DNA from: Panaeolus papilionaceus
Taxonomy: Eukaryota > Basidiomycota > Agaricomycetes > Agaricales
Reading direction: 5' to 3'
NCBI GenBank assembly: GCA_015501605.1
Contig: JADNRZ010000012.1
Coordinates: 992,001 to 1,056,000 of the forward strand
Length of the DNA stretch: 64,000 bases
Shown here piece by piece: positions 45,012 through 58,100 of the stretch. Position 1 is the stretch's first letter. Every line of letters starts with the position of its first letter. The notes under the pieces are model-generated. The model made no database searches. It saw nothing but the letters and a program-made list of their open reading frames with translations, and was not told the origin of the DNA. The position numbers were made by a program, and so were the translations under genes.

Positions 45012-46875
45012 TTACTGGTTCTTACACTCCTCGGGGTTCACCTTCTTACCTCCACTGCGGCCTTTTGGGGCTTTACGCCGGGCAGGGAGGTCGTCGTCAG
45101 AGTCTTCCTGTTGGTTTTTATTTTATGGTGTGATCGAGAGTAGTGTGGTTATTTCGCGGCAAGGACGCGATGCAAAAAAAAAGAAAAAGCAAAAATTGTT
45201 AGTGACCGAGAGAGAGAGAGAGAGACGGAGAAAATCGATCATAATCTCGTACTAACCTCAGATCCCGCCTCCTCCGCCTCCTCGTCCTCCTCATCGATAT
45301 CATCAAACTCTTCGGAATCCGAGTCAAAGCCCTCGTATTCAAGGGCTTTGCCGGTGAAGTAATCGACGGCATGAGGGATGATCTATGGAAAAATCAAGTT
45401 AATTTCCCGGTACAAGAAAAATATATAACGCGTTTGATGTGAACAAAACGCACCTTCTCCTTGAGATCTTCACCAATCTGATAATCAATCTCGAGTTTCT
45501 CTTCAATCTCCGCGAGCTCTTCCTCTTCGTATTCGCCATTCTCGATGCCTTCGTCGGTGGGTGGGACAGGAGGAGAGAAGAAGTTGAAGAAGGACTCTGC
45601 AGGGCGGGCTTTGCGCACCAGACGTGTCCTGTTGGTGTCTAAAATTCAAACAAGACATGAGAATCAGCAGAGGAAGAAAGAGACGAAGAAAAAGATAACC
45701 CACTCTTATTCCTCTGCTTCTTAATCTCAAACTCCTTCGTCAAATCCTTATCCTCCTTCCACTTAATCTCAGTTCCAATCGCACGATCATACACAAAATC
45801 ACCCGAATACCCCACTTCCTCCTGATACAAATACGTCTTCTCAAGCACCTCATCATCAAAGAACTCGTTCGGTCCAAAGTGGAAAAGCAGCTTGAACCCA
45901 GGCTTGCCCTCCGTCTTGCCCTTCTTCGCCTCCTCGTCCTGAGAGAGATACTCGAGGCGGATATCAAGGAGCGATTTCAGCGCCTCCGCATCGCGATCGG
46001 TGATGATCTCGTTAAGACCGACGTGGTTGCGCAGAGCCGTGAGCCAGAATTCGGGGATACCAGAGGGAGAGGGCGTGATGTCAGTGGGGAGGGGCGTGTA
46101 TTCTTCGTCGTCTTTGGTGGAGACGGCTTCGCCTGCGAGAATCTCTTCGGAGGTGGCGGTTGAAGTGCCGGTGATGATGGCGTTGCGGCGTTCATAGAGG
46201 GGTTTGGTGAGTTCCAGGTACTGTGGGGTAGAGGGTGGGTTAGTTCATGATTGAGTTGAGGCAATTGATTGAGATGAAAGGATGGAGAGATGAAGAGATG
46301 ATTTGTGATTGGTCGGTGATGTGGGTCAGATTTGGATCGGAAAGATAACGAAGGATGACTTGGTCGTGTTGAAAAGAAAGAAAGAAAAGAAAAGATGAAA
46401 GGATTTGAAATAAAATAAATTTTATCACGTCCATCTTCAATTCAAAAAATAAAGAAGAGCGAAAAAAAAACCAGAAAAAAAGAACATTCAAAAAAAATCA
46501 ACCCACCTTCTTCTCCAACGCCAAACACTCCTTCTTATACTGATTATGAAGCTCGTTCTGCTTCTCCTGGACTCCCTTCAGCGCCTCAATGTTCGCCTTG
46601 ACCTCAACAGGCAGACTCTCAATATAGCCCGAGCTCCTTCCTAGGAGACCCGCAAGCTTGCCTTGCACCATCAAATTGAGCATGCCCTGCTCAATCGCAG
46701 CAGCGCCGTCGTCTTGACCATCCTGCGCCTCGCCCTCGTTGTCCTCAGAGATATCGGGGACCGTAGGACGCGATAGACCCAGCGCGATGGGTGCCTGGTT
46801 CAGAGGTGTGTTTTGCGGGGTGGGTGCGGTGAGGTTGTTGGAGCCTGAGCCGGAGATGGGGACGTTGGAAGACAT
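45012..46875 (-). CDS. NAP1: nucleosome assembly protein 1 (histone chaperone)
   Basis: Chaperone for H2A-H2B and linker histones, shuttling between cytoplasm and nucleus. The start at 46875 gives MSSNVPISGSGSN, then LPVEVKANIEALKGVQEKQ and the dimerisation helix (HNQYKKECLALEKK joined to YLELTKPLYERRNAII). The NAP core follows: GIPEFWLTALRNHVGLNE, ALKSLLDIRLEYL, GFKLLFHFGPNEFFDDEVL, KTYLYQEEVGYSGDFVYD, IGTEIKWKEDKDLT, ESFFNFFSPPVPP. The acidic tail (DSDSEEFDDIDEEDEEEAEE) is present. The last four residues, CKNQ, form a CaaX-like prenylation motif, as known for NAP1 proteins (CKQQ type). Five or so introns; stop at 45012-45014. Full length and intact. Confidence 0.95.
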
Positions 46876-49800
46876 GATTGAGTTCGAGTTGGTTGAGATT
46901 TTTTTTCTCTTTTATTTGGTGGATTTAGGAAATTAGAAAGAAAGAAATGGATTTTTGAATTTTATTTAATCCGATCTGCGGTGATCTACCTCTGTGATGG
47001 TTCGATGGATGAGGAGGATGAGGAGTGGGGCAGAGGGTGTGGGCAGAGGGGATGGACAGTGACACTGATTAACTTTGCACGATGCTGATCACGCCTACCC
47101 TTTCCTATCTCAAAGTTTCCAAAAAGGCGGAGTTTCGGCGTTGTCCGACCCTTTTTGGGACTCCGCTCCCGTCGTTGTGATTTTTTTTGAGGGTTGGTCA
47201 GATAAGATATCCGTTGCGAGCTTTCCCCGCTTGAGGGAGGGTATGCAGGGTGATAAATTTACTATCGTTTAGTCAATTTATAAGTTGTCGATTCTGGCTG
47301 ATTCGGATGAGAGCAAACTGTGAGGGTTCATAGTTTGCGAGGGTGCGGGGGTCGTTTGGCGGGCGCTCCAAATTCGGCTCGCACGTGAGCTTTCAGGAGC
47401 CCGTGATCACGACGCGTCGAAATCTTTGACCATTCGCGTCCCCGATATCCCGAGATTCGCGCGGGACGGGACCGAATTCTGCGTCTGCGTCGTGATGAAA
47501 GCGCGGCGCCAAACGACCAGAGCGCTAGGGCAAGCCGAGGCGATCCAAGCTGGATGCCAAGCGGCCTTCCCATGCACTAGGTGTGGGTGGGTGGGAAAAA
47601 GAAAGAGAGCTTTGTCGAGCTCTTGCTGATCAGACTTGAAAATTTTCGCGACGAGAAATTTTCGAGAGAAAGGATGAGCAGCAAGGAGCGCGAAGGCGGC
47701 GTAAGTCCACGCCCCGCGCATCGGATATTTGGCTGTGTCGTTACAGCCAAATGATGACACGCTCGTGCTTACTCACTTCATCTTATCCTCTGATGAGGCA
47801 AGCCTCATCCCGGAATAAGATTGTTTCGGGTGGGGCGTGCCATGTGCCCTGCGGATGTGTGCCCCGGTTGTGAGGTTGGTTAAGGTCGAGGTGTTCATGG
47901 TTTTTACTTTATTTGATCTGATTTTCGAACAATTGCTGGTGAAGCGATGTGATGCGATTGGTATTCATTCGAAAGACCAACGAGAAATCCAACCTCTATG
48001 AGCTCGAATGCTCATGCCACAGGTAAATAAACAAATAAAAACGACCCCATCCTTCCGTCCCGTTCTATTTTAGTTCATAAATTTGAGTGCTCTATATATA
48101 CCATCCCGCTCCCGCTTATGAAGCAAAATGTACTCACATGCGAAAATTGACCAGAATAACGTGGTACGTTGGGCTGAAAAAATGGTTTATTTATACACCA
48201 CAGTAGTCTGTCTTTACAGTGTTCACCGAGTCGAGCGTAATAACGGGCATTGTATATTACAGGGTGTATGTTGCTTATACTGAGATAACTATACCTACGG
48301 AGAAAAGCAGAGGATCCGCACGATTCGCGTCCTCTTCCTTCTTGATCGTTACCAGGACCAAGACCAGACTACGATGCAAATAAGCTGCCTCCTCCCGAGG
48401 CAGTTACGGGGACATGCATCAGCTTGTGGCACCAGTCTGGATTTTGACTCTATTTTTTCATTTATTCTCTGCTTTGTAATTCCCCACTTCAAATATATAT
48501 TCTCATGCAATATATTCAAACAGTATTTTCTACAATGCTCGGTTGCCTACCATCAGCAATGTCGATTGAGGACGATATAAAATTATGATTTCGAGGCGTA
48601 CACCCTTCGAGTTTGTAACCTTTCGGGTCCTCCTTAAATCACCTCCCTGTACTATTAATCATTCTAACCACACAGTCCAATAATATCAATCACCTCCTAA
48701 GTACTATTGATGTAGTCCGACCCATTAATCTAATTTAATAATAGTACGGAAATGTAGGAAGTCCCCTCTTACTTCGCGCTTACTGTGATTCCATATCTTA
48801 AGCACGTACTCTCGAACTCGTAATAAGGCATGTCTTTCAGTGGAGAACGAAACATATTGCTGAGCACAAGATATTCTCTATGTCAATTCAGATAAAAATA
48901 GGCGAAGGTTCCCCAATATTTTCTATCATCGTAAACCCTGGCGGTTGAGTGCCGTGAAGTACGAGAACTCATAGTACAAACCTTCTTAAACATAAGTATT
49001 TAGAAAAACTTCATGTTGCATGTGTACCATGCCTACCCATGGTCGCAGCAGTCGTTGTCAGTGGGTGGTTAGTGACCTTCATAATGCCTCCATTTTCCGG
49101 GTGCCAAAGTGGGCACGGGGCGGCTCATTCGGGGTCAGGGAATCTGTGGCGCTATTTCGTCGGCATAGACAAGCGAGCTATGAGAGACATATTCAAGTTA
49201 AATTCAATTACTCTCTAATTTAAATGCTATACATTTTATCGGTTCACCTCTGGCTGCCAGCCTCACAATTGAGTAAATCGGACGCCCAAGGGATTTCGTG
49301 ATGGTGATGCAGTCCAAAAAAAGCGCCAGGCACCGGGACCGCAGGTGTGGGCCTGTGAATTTAACACTGTAAGAGAAATTGCCAAGTCTTGAAGGTAAGT
49401 ACATCTTCTTTCCAAGTACGGCCTCTGAGCTTTTCTCAATCTGTTGATGACTCTTGCAACTGAAAGAAGACCATTGTTTGGGGTCAGCACAATGCAACGA
49501 CAATATACGACAATATTCAGGGCTATTTGAGGCCTTGAGGCTCGAAGTTCGTAATGGAGGGACTGATTCCGACAAATATGCATGTATGGACCACTGCTAA
49601 GTAACTGACTTTGCTACAGCGCAGTGCAGCTACAAACGACTACTGTACCAATTGAAACGGTTGGACAGTCAGCAGTCAGCGATGGCTTTGTTGAAATGAT
49701 CCAACGGGACCAAAATTCGCCAAAATTCCAATAAAATTCGCCTAGAAATCAAATTTCACTCGGTTTTCATCAAAACGGTCAAACTTTAGGTAGTTATCAT

Positions 49801-50156
49801 TGTACATAATATTAATGACTGACAGGCTGGGTGACTTCAACTGACCCCCCAGCCGTCTTGTCATCTGGGTACTATGTGTGAGCCAGAAACTACGGAGAAG
49901 CCTCGCCACCACACTCGCGGCTGTTTATTGACGGCTGTGCTAAATATTTAGTTGACAGGCCTGCTAATTGTGATAACCTGTGTAAATGGCACACAGACAC
50001 ACACAGTGCACCCTCAATTGAGGTATACTGTGACCTACTTTGATATGCACTCGGCAACTCTGTCTCGTACTTCTCATTTCAGTGAAGGTGAACTCAGCCT
50101 CCTTCCCTTCCCTCATAGCTCCCCCGCCCAGGTTATCACTGAAATATGACTCTCAG
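46876..50156. other. 3.3-kb intergenic region without a supported gene
   Basis: Begins with the NAP1 upstream region. About 47,300-47,780 is noticeably GC/CpG-rich and has open frames on both strands (e.g. 47407-47760 -), which is expected by composition; no domain is seen. The rest, 47,900-49,900, is AT-rich with short frames only (49204-49575 - is the longest) and some inverted AT-rich stretches near 48,650-48,750. May include decayed repeats. Confidence 0.35.
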
Positions 50157-53015
50157 ATGAAACGATCAGACAAGCCAAGACCCAAGAAGCAGAAGAAGTC
50201 CTTCCTTGGTCCCGTGTTTAGCAGCAAGAAGAAGAAGCAGTCCTTCCTTGGTCCCCTGTTTAGCAGCAAGAAGAAGCCATCTCAGCTTGTCCCCCCACAC
50301 GCTCAACCTGCACAACAAGATGCAACTTTGAACACAGTCCAATCTGCGCCGTCATGTAGCAACCCCAGTAAGCACCTTACCCCTGGTTTATATGACATCC
50401 TATGAACCAAGGCGCAGTCCCCACAGCTTCAACTATGAATATGCAGGAGGCGCCTGCTGTTGAGGAGATACCCCATGGTAATTATCTCTGGGCCCGCAGG
50501 GATCGCCTTTTCTCACCGTCATCAATTAATCCCAGCCCACGCCGCACTGTTTGTCAATTCAACCCGGGCACCAAAGCCATGCACTTCTGATTCGTCTGAT
50601 TCGAATCCCAGTAAGCCAAATCTGTTTGCCCTGCATCGTTTCTACCATTGACGCGATAGCTTTCATTTCTGTAGCGTGTACACCTCTAGAGACTGCTTCG
50701 TCTGATAAGAAGCCCAGTACGAAGCTGAAGGACGACGCAAAGCTGGGTTGGAGGGTGACTCAAGCACTCCTCAAGCGTGTGACAGAGGTTTTCGACACGA
50801 ATCCCGCCAAGCTAGCGCTCAATTTGGCCAAGCTCATAATCGATGTAAAGAATGTGCGTGTGTCGTATTGTTCCCTTGTAAGGCACACCGTTGACCTGCA
50901 CCTATATTCCTTACAGATGTATAAGGATAACATCGACGCTACGGATAGAAGGATCATTTCTATAGGGCTGTATTTGCAGGCGATCGGCCGTGCCCTAGAT
51001 GGGTTGAGTGCGAGCAGTGCAGCAGCAGCAGCTGATTTTGAATGGTACTTATACAATATACCTTGCATTTGAACAGTGATTAATATTTATATGAAGGGTA
51101 TTAAAGGAGGAACTCGAGAAGCTGATGGAGCTACACCGACAATCAACCCTGCTCAAAGTCGCGGATTGCGAACACCAGAAGACACAGATTGCTGATATCT
51201 TTGAGAGGGTCAACCAGGCGAGAATTAACTTTGAAGTTCGTAGAGTCGCATTTTGCCTTGAAACCATCTGACGAGTTGTCATATAACTCCTTTAGCTTTA
51301 CGCCAACCTACGCTTAGTGAGAGTCCCGGACACCCTCGACGTCATGCGCAAGGTAAGCCTTGATATGTGTACTCTTCTGAACAAGACGATGGTTGACGAG
51401 GATGAAGCAATCCCTTGCTTCACAATTATGCCCCTCAGCGCAGGCACACCACGGCTATTATTTTGAAGGGGAGGAGGCGGAGAACTTGCGTCGTGTGCCA
51501 TGTATACCTGGTACACGTGTATCGATATTGGACGATCTCGTGATATGGGCAACCGATCCCTCCTCTGAAATCCTCTACTGGCTTAGCGGCCCCGCTGGGT
51601 CAGGCAAGAGCACAATTGCATACACCATCGCTCGCTTTTTCGAGTTAGTGTTGGATGACGACACCACGGTGCTGGGGGGTACCTTTTTCTGCTCACGACA
51701 TTATGAGAACACACGACTTGCAACTCGCATCGTGCGAACGATAGTCTATCAACTCGCGTTCAAATGCCAACCCTTTGCAGAGGCCCTCCTTGAAATCGAT
51801 ATCACCTCCCTCACCATCAATGAGGATCCTCGGACCCAGCTACAAAATCTTCTCATCAAACCCTGGCGAGCATGCCAGTCAGCATGCACAAACTCGTCTG
51901 CAAAGCAGTATCTGATCGTCCTGGACGCTCTAGATGAGATTGCAGGAGATGAGGGAGAGGCGTTTCTGAAGTGTCTTCTCGAGGTCTTCACTGTCGAACA
52001 CATGACTGGTCTCAAGTTCCTGGTGACTGGCCGCCCCAACCCCAAACTCGAAACACAAGTTGAGCAACACCACGATAAGCAACTTTGTCGTCTTCACGAC
52101 GTCTCCAGGGAGGAGGTGCAGACAGACATTCGCCGGTATTACGAAGCCTGCCTCAAATACCAGGATCCCACTGGCGATGTGGTAGAACGACTTGTCGAAC
52201 AAGCCGATGGGCTATTTATTTATGCAGCGACTGTCATACGATCTGTGGAGGGATTTACGCAGCTGGAACAGTCGCAATTTCTGACGAGCCTGGTAAACGG
52301 AAGTTCTCTGGATGACACTACAACCCACCTGCATGACTTTTACCTCCAAATCCTTCTACACTCCTTCAACAAAATTACTGGATACGTCAAACAGCATCGA
52401 GTCGATATACTACGCGTCATCTCTTCAACGTCTGAGAGTGTCTCACCTGCAACAGTATGTGGCCTTTTAGGCCGGGAAACATCTGCGCAGGAAATCGAGA
52501 TTGTGATCGATGTTGTCAGGCGCCTCCATTCGGTTCTCTATTTCCAAGGCGGTAAAATCTTATGGTATCACAAATCGTTTCTAGACTTCATTTTTGCGGC
52601 GAACCCGGAAGGATGGTTTTGGCACCATTCTGTTGAGCGGCATGATTTTCTAGCAGAGCGTTGCTTTGCAACAATGGACCGCGGACTTTCATTCAACATG
52701 GCCGGTTCCGGAAACCTCTTTGACGATATAATTGTCACTCCTTCCGATTCATCAGTGGATTTGTGTCCGGCATTACAATACGCCTGTCAGAATTGGTGCA
52801 CCCACCTCGAGTTTATGCGACCACGGGATCACCCAGGGATAACGCAACAACAGCAGGGGATCTTATCTCACTTTATCATCAATCATTCACTCAGCTGGAT
52901 CGAGTGCATGCAACTACTGAACATGGCTCACCAGTGTCCTCAGATGTTACACGGCATATTGGGATTCCTGGATGAAGTAACGAAATCATCTGCCTTTTTT
53001 AATGCGATTCGCTAA
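50157..53015 (+). CDS. NACHT-domain P-loop NTPase with helical N-terminus, no WD40 repeats
   Basis: Fungal NLR-like protein of the kind linked to non-self recognition or regulated cell death. The start MKRSDKPRPKKQKK is followed by a Lys-rich segment with a tandem SFLGP(V/L)FSSKKK motif. Several small exons then lead to a helical domain: LGWRVTQALLKRVTEVFDTN, LALNLAKLIIDVKN, DATDRRIISIGLYLQAIGRA, ELEKLMELHRQSTLLKVADC. The long exon from 51393 has RRVPCIPGTRVSILDDLVIW, Walker A (GPAGSGKST), Walker B (YLIVLDALDEI), the FLVTGRPNP sensor block and the winged-helix-like DILRVISSTSESVSPATVCG with the HKSFLDFIF motif. It ends at a TAA (53013-53015) before any repeat domain. P-loop and Walker B are intact. 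N-terminal exon joins are uncertain. Confidence 0.8.
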
Positions 53016-53092
53016 CCCCAACACCACAGAATTCAGAGCTGGCCCCGCTTTGTGCCCGCGCGATTGACTTCGCATTTTGTTATAATTGTCAC

Positions 53093-53938
53093 TTGCGTTT
53101 CCAATCGTGCCAGAATCCTTATGCAGCCCTCATGATATATCCATGTCATGAGGAACCGCAATTGACTTGGTTGGCTCGGGTAGAGTCAATGAACAGCCAC
53201 CAGCCCTTGACCTCTTCAGGTTCTCCCCGTGTCTGGGGGGTCAAACTCGACGTCGACGAGATGATCATGGACGACGACAACTCGGAGCGCTACGTTTCAA
53301 CACAAGCAAAACTAGCGCTAATTGACGCCCACCTCGCCAGGTGCAACAATGTCTATGACATCAATATCGAGCTGGGCTGCGTAGTTCCTCCTGTGTCTTG
53401 TCTCATCTACTCCATGGACGGACCACTTCACGCGATCCAACAAATTCACACCACTTCAGCCGTGAAGAATGCCGTGAAAGCAATTTCGAAGGGATCGTGG
53501 ATCATAGGTAGTAGGCCGACAGGGCGAAAGGCAAATAGGACCTTAGAATCAGGCTCAGTTCGGCACGATATTTTCTCTTTTCGCGACGAGCTTGCCTTCT
53601 CCGTCTCGATCGAGGGGCCATTGCGGTATGTGTGCGTGTGGGTTATCAACAACTGCGTTAGTCCGAGTCCTGGCCTATGGGGGGAATTCGATGCAGAGTG
53701 TCTGCGTTGCCATAATTGTTTCTGGCCAGATGTGGTCCAGTGGTCCAAACAACCTGCAACGAGTGGTGAAGGCAACCCAGGGTATGCAGTGATGGATATG
53801 CGTGGTACCTTCATGCGAAAATTGACTTACGGTGACACTAATGCTCCGTGCCAGGCAAAAATGTTATTCGGTAATTTAGGATGGCATACTATCATTAATT
53901 CACGTCACTCGGGTCATTCTCACCAGTCGGGTCGGTGA
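53093..53938 (+). CDS. hypothetical protein, intronless 281-codon frame behind the NACHT gene
   Basis: An open frame of 846 bp starts 78 bp after the NACHT stop on the same strand. It contains acidic and basic patches (LDVDEMIMDDDNSERYV), VPPVSCLIYSMDGPLHAIQQ, a CLRCHNCFWPDV stretch with two CxxC-like cysteine pairs, and a His/Ser-rich end (SRHSGHSHQSGR). No signal peptide, membrane span or known domain could be recognised. Its length makes chance less likely, but codon evidence is only moderate. It could be a real gene, a displaced C-terminal part of the NACHT locus, or an accidental frame. Confidence 0.4.
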   Translation: MRFQSCQNPYAALMIYPCHEEPQLTWLARVESMNSHQPLTSSGSPRVWGVKLDVDEMIMDDDNSERYVSTQAKLALIDAHLARCNNVYDINIELGCVVPPVSCLIYSMDGPLHAIQQIHTTSAVKNAVKAISKGSWIIGSRPTGRKANRTLESGSVRHDIFSFRDELAFSVSIEGPLRYVCVWVINNCVSPSPGLWGEFDAECLRCHNCFWPDVVQWSKQPATSGEGNPGYAVMDMRGTFMRKLTYGDTNAPCQAKMLFGNLGWHTIINSRHSGHSHQSGR

Positions 53939-55130
53939 AGTTTTTGGGACCGTCTGAGCACCTCTCATATTGGGATGTTTTTCTTATATAGAGACAGTAC
54001 TATACATATCAGATATGAAAAATTATTTCTTGAATGTGGACGATGACGAGCTAAGGACTTTAAATACGTGTATTTGAACCATCCAAAATCATCAAAATTG
54101 CTCGACTTTTCAGACGATTGTCCAGATTTAATCCGATCAGCTGATTCTGTCGCTCCCAGATTTTAACAGCGATGATATACACCATAATATTTCTCGCAAT
54201 TTAGAGTACATGAAAAGTATAAAGGTACTTACTTATACGAGCATGAAAGAAGAATAATGATAGATGGGTACCAGGCGTAGATATGAGGAAGGGGCACTTC
54301 TATATAGGGAGACGACGTACGGAAGAGATAGATGAAGTAGAGAGGGTCCAACAAGCTTGATCTCGGACCCAACATGAGAGGAGTGAGGCCTGATGCGTTG
54401 TGCTAACCGCTTCAAATTCGAATTTCGAGATGCAGTTTGGGTCAATGATGACTCACGCACTAGCGCTGCGTATGACTCACTTCCCAGAAATTCCACACAG
54501 GTGGACGTGGTATAATGTCAATTCAACATTTATATCACATTTAAACCCAGTAAAACTCACTCAGAAGCCACCAAAAGACCTGCAGAACACCCTAAAAATC
54601 AATCAATTGACAGGGGTCAAAGTTAGACCGGTAACCGTCTGTCTAATGAAACGTGACCACTTCGTAGGAGTTGTCGATCACGAGCCTAAGGGGTCATGAT
54701 CTAAAACCAGCATCCGCCAATCACAGCACGCGACAATGCGGCACCGTATTATGTAATTTATTTAATAAATTGGACAGAAGCATATTCATCAGCCTGTTAA
54801 CGTTCCGTTCAACGTTTAGTGTTGCTTTCTTCACATTAATAACTTCAACTTACTTTTGGACCTCTGCTTTTATCTGAGCCTTTTCATAACCTTCTTTCTG
54901 AGTTTTTATTCTGTTAATCACTGCGTTCATGGCTTGCGCTTAACCGATTATGCTCTCTGAATCTCCTGGACTATTTTTTCGCGTTACTCGTGAAACAAGA
55001 CAAAACAAGACAAGTCTAAATCTGAACGGGATTCAACAAGCCAAGACAGAAGAAATTAGAGAAGACAAGAGGAGAGCAGAGCGTTGATTGGACACGCAAA
55101 GACTATACTGAGGGTTGAAGAGAATATCGG
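53939..55130. other. intergenic region without a supported gene
   Basis: 1.2 kb, AT-rich. Short frames only. Just before 55131 an ACAAGACAAAACAAGACAAG repeat and a purine-rich leader precede the next gene. Confidence 0.4.
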
Positions 55131-58100
55131 ATGAAGAGTTATAGTTTGTCGAATTGGGACGGGAGTCAGACGGGAAGGAGTGGTGGAAGTCAGGGGGTGG
55201 GGAGTTGGAGCTCAAGTTCTCATTCAAATACGAATACGACGGCGACTACGAATGCTGCTGCTGCAACGACGACTGCGACTCCAAACGCTATGTCGTCTGG
55301 CAATCACACTACATCGCATCACTCGAATCAGACTTTGGGCGTCTCTGTGCATTCAACCACTGGTATTTCGATGAATGGAGTTACGACAAATATGGATTTG
55401 AACGCGACGACGGGTGGGCGTCTGGTGTCAGATGAAGGTTCAGATATGGATATGTCGGACGATGAGCTGGAGAAGGAGGGTGTATCGGTGCGTTGCTTTT
55501 TCGTTATGTTGGGTTGGGTGGGTGTTGATGATTTTTTGGTGTATGTTTTATTTTGTGCGTACTTTTGGATATGGGTTGGGTGGGTAGAATGACGCGTCTG
55601 GGTCATCTATAAATGGGATTTTTAAACCTCTGCTGGGTGCAACGAAGGATATGGGTATGAAACCCGTGAGTGTTTTTTTAATTATGGGTGTGAAACGAGT
55701 TTATTGAGCTGGTGTAGGATACTTTATCGCCGTCGTCGCCGTCGGTGGCAGGATTATCAACGACAACAGCACCAACAATATCGCAACCAAAGCCACGAGC
55801 AACATCACACCTGCTATCCTCAACAACAACTTCAATACTAACCTCACCTCTACCACCTGCACCTCCTATTCATAAACCAACACCAACACCAAGACTTGCA
55901 CCTAAAACCCCTCATAATCAAACCTCAATCGTAAACCCGTTATTTTTTTATTGCTTTATCATCGCTCACCCACAATCCTTCGCTTGCTATTTATATCTAG
56001 CACGCGCCTTTACAGACCTCTACGCTGACGCTACTGAGGCCTACATCTACTCAATCGCAAGTTCAGTCACAACCACCAGCCTCTACTAAACCACCAATTC
56101 AACCTGCCTTTCCACCCCTCACGTTTCACCCTGAACTTAACTCGCCACTACACGTCAAACACCTCCCTGTTCAGCCTTCCTCGACAACAGGGACACCTGC
56201 GGCAAAAACAACAGGGTCTACTCCAACAACAACGACAGGGACAGGGCCACACCCAACGTCATTACCGGCGGCAGTGGCGTTGTTGTCACCTGCAGCAGGA
56301 GTGGCGAGCTCTACACCTGATATATCGTCCTTGTCAGACACTTTATCCTTGTGGACTACGGTGCCGTTGGCGGGTTCAACTCTAGGGTTGTCAATATCGA
56401 GTTCGCATTGTGATGAGTTGCCGCAAATAGTGTCAGCGGAACCAAATGAGGTAGAGAAGGGTGCGGAGAAAGGGAAGGGGAAAGAGAGGCCGATGGTATG
56501 TCTTTGCGCTTGCTTTTTTTTTTGTGCGCCGTGAGGATTTTAAGTTGGCTGACTTGTTTCTCTCTTTTTTTTCCCTTTCGTTTTTATATACTTTCCAAAC
56601 AAAAATCGAAAATCGACTCAAAAAAAAATAATCAAATAATGCGCAGTTCATATTTCGTACTAAGACTTCGTCATCACAAGTTCAAGGAAATGCTGGATTG
56701 CCTATGGAAACAGGGAAGGAGAAAGAGAAGCCGGCGGTATGTCTTTCTTATCTTACTTTTCTTCCCTGCTTTGGAGAAATATGTCTGGGTTTTACTCACT
56801 CGTTTTTTAAAAAATTCTTTTGGTTCATAGTCCACCATCCAACCCTCATCGTCATCATCGCACCCCTCGTCATCACATCCTCACCCCACCTCATCCTCCC
56901 AACCATACGCCGCCCCCCTGAAACCAAGACCAAGACCAAAAGCAATACTTCCTAGGACGACCACAGGACCCCCTCCGTATGTTGTTGAGGCGCCAAGCTC
57001 GAAAACTAGTCCTCCGACGGCATCTAGCTCAAAAACAGGTCCTCTGACCTCAGGCGTGAAGACGTATTCAGTGTGGAAGAAAATGCCAACCACCATCACT
57101 CCTGGCTCGTCACCGGCGTTCAGTTCGCGGCCTTCAATGGCAATGCCTGGCTCGTCAAAGTCGTCAAATGCAATTGCTGGCTCTTCAAAGGCGTCAACCT
57201 CAACCCCTGCATCGTCCAAACCCTCAACTTCGACAAAAACACCAATATCTACACCTACGTCAAGGCCTGTGTCGAGGATGGCGGAATCAAGGCCCACATC
57301 GAGAATTGGGGGTTCTAGGGATGGCGCTCGGGATTCGGAGTCAAGGCCTGCGTCGCGTGTGGAGTCAAGGCCAACATCAAGGATGGAAGAGTCAAGACCT
57401 GCATCTCAGGCGTCAAAACCTGTCACGTATAGTTCGTCGTCGAAGTCTGCAGCTAAACCACCTGCAAAACCACCTCCACCAGCAAAGCCTCCACCACCAG
57501 TATCACAAACCCCTGCTCCTCCTCGTTCAAAACCACCACCTCAAAGTTCTGTTTCAAAACCTGTATCTCGACCGCAACCCTGGCCCTCTCAGCCTCTCCC
57601 TTCGTCTGCAGATGGGGTTGCAACAAAGACCCCTCCCACCAAGCTAGCTCCAACAGCAACTTCTGCTGCAAAAGCAGCCTCCATAGCAAAATCCCCACCG
57701 AACCATCCCTCGACGCCCTCGCCTCACTCAAGCCCTCTGTTTACGCCTAATTCGACGCCGAGGCATCCAGGGGATGATGATATTTCAAAGTTGTTTACCC
57801 CTGAGGGGACGCCTGGGGTGGAGGAAAGGGGGGTGATGAATGCGAGGGAGATGATGAATGAAAGGGAGAGGGAAGTACTGGAGGTGTCTTCGTCTTCTGA
57901 GGTTGTGGTTAGGGGTCCGGGGAGGGAGGTGTTGGAGTTGATGTCTTCTTCTGAGAGTGGAGACGAGGTTGAAAGGCTATTGATATCGGGATCGGGGGTA
58001 CCCCAGACTTCTGGGTCGACGTTGAAGCGCAAACATTCGTATTCTCAATCCGCATCTGTGACTCGTCCTCCACACTCCAAACCAAAGCCTGTCTCAACCT

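Noticed and set aside
47328..47760. Overlapping open frames on both strands near the NAP1 promoter
   Set aside because: Local GC/CpG-rich composition lowers stop-codon frequency; no recognisable protein features.
48640..48750. AT-rich inverted stretches resembling MITE ends
   Set aside because: Arms are short and imperfect and no target-site duplication could be defined.
50575..50605. tRNA-like TTCGAATCCCA
   Set aside because: It lies in a small coding exon of the NACHT gene and has no cloverleaf context.
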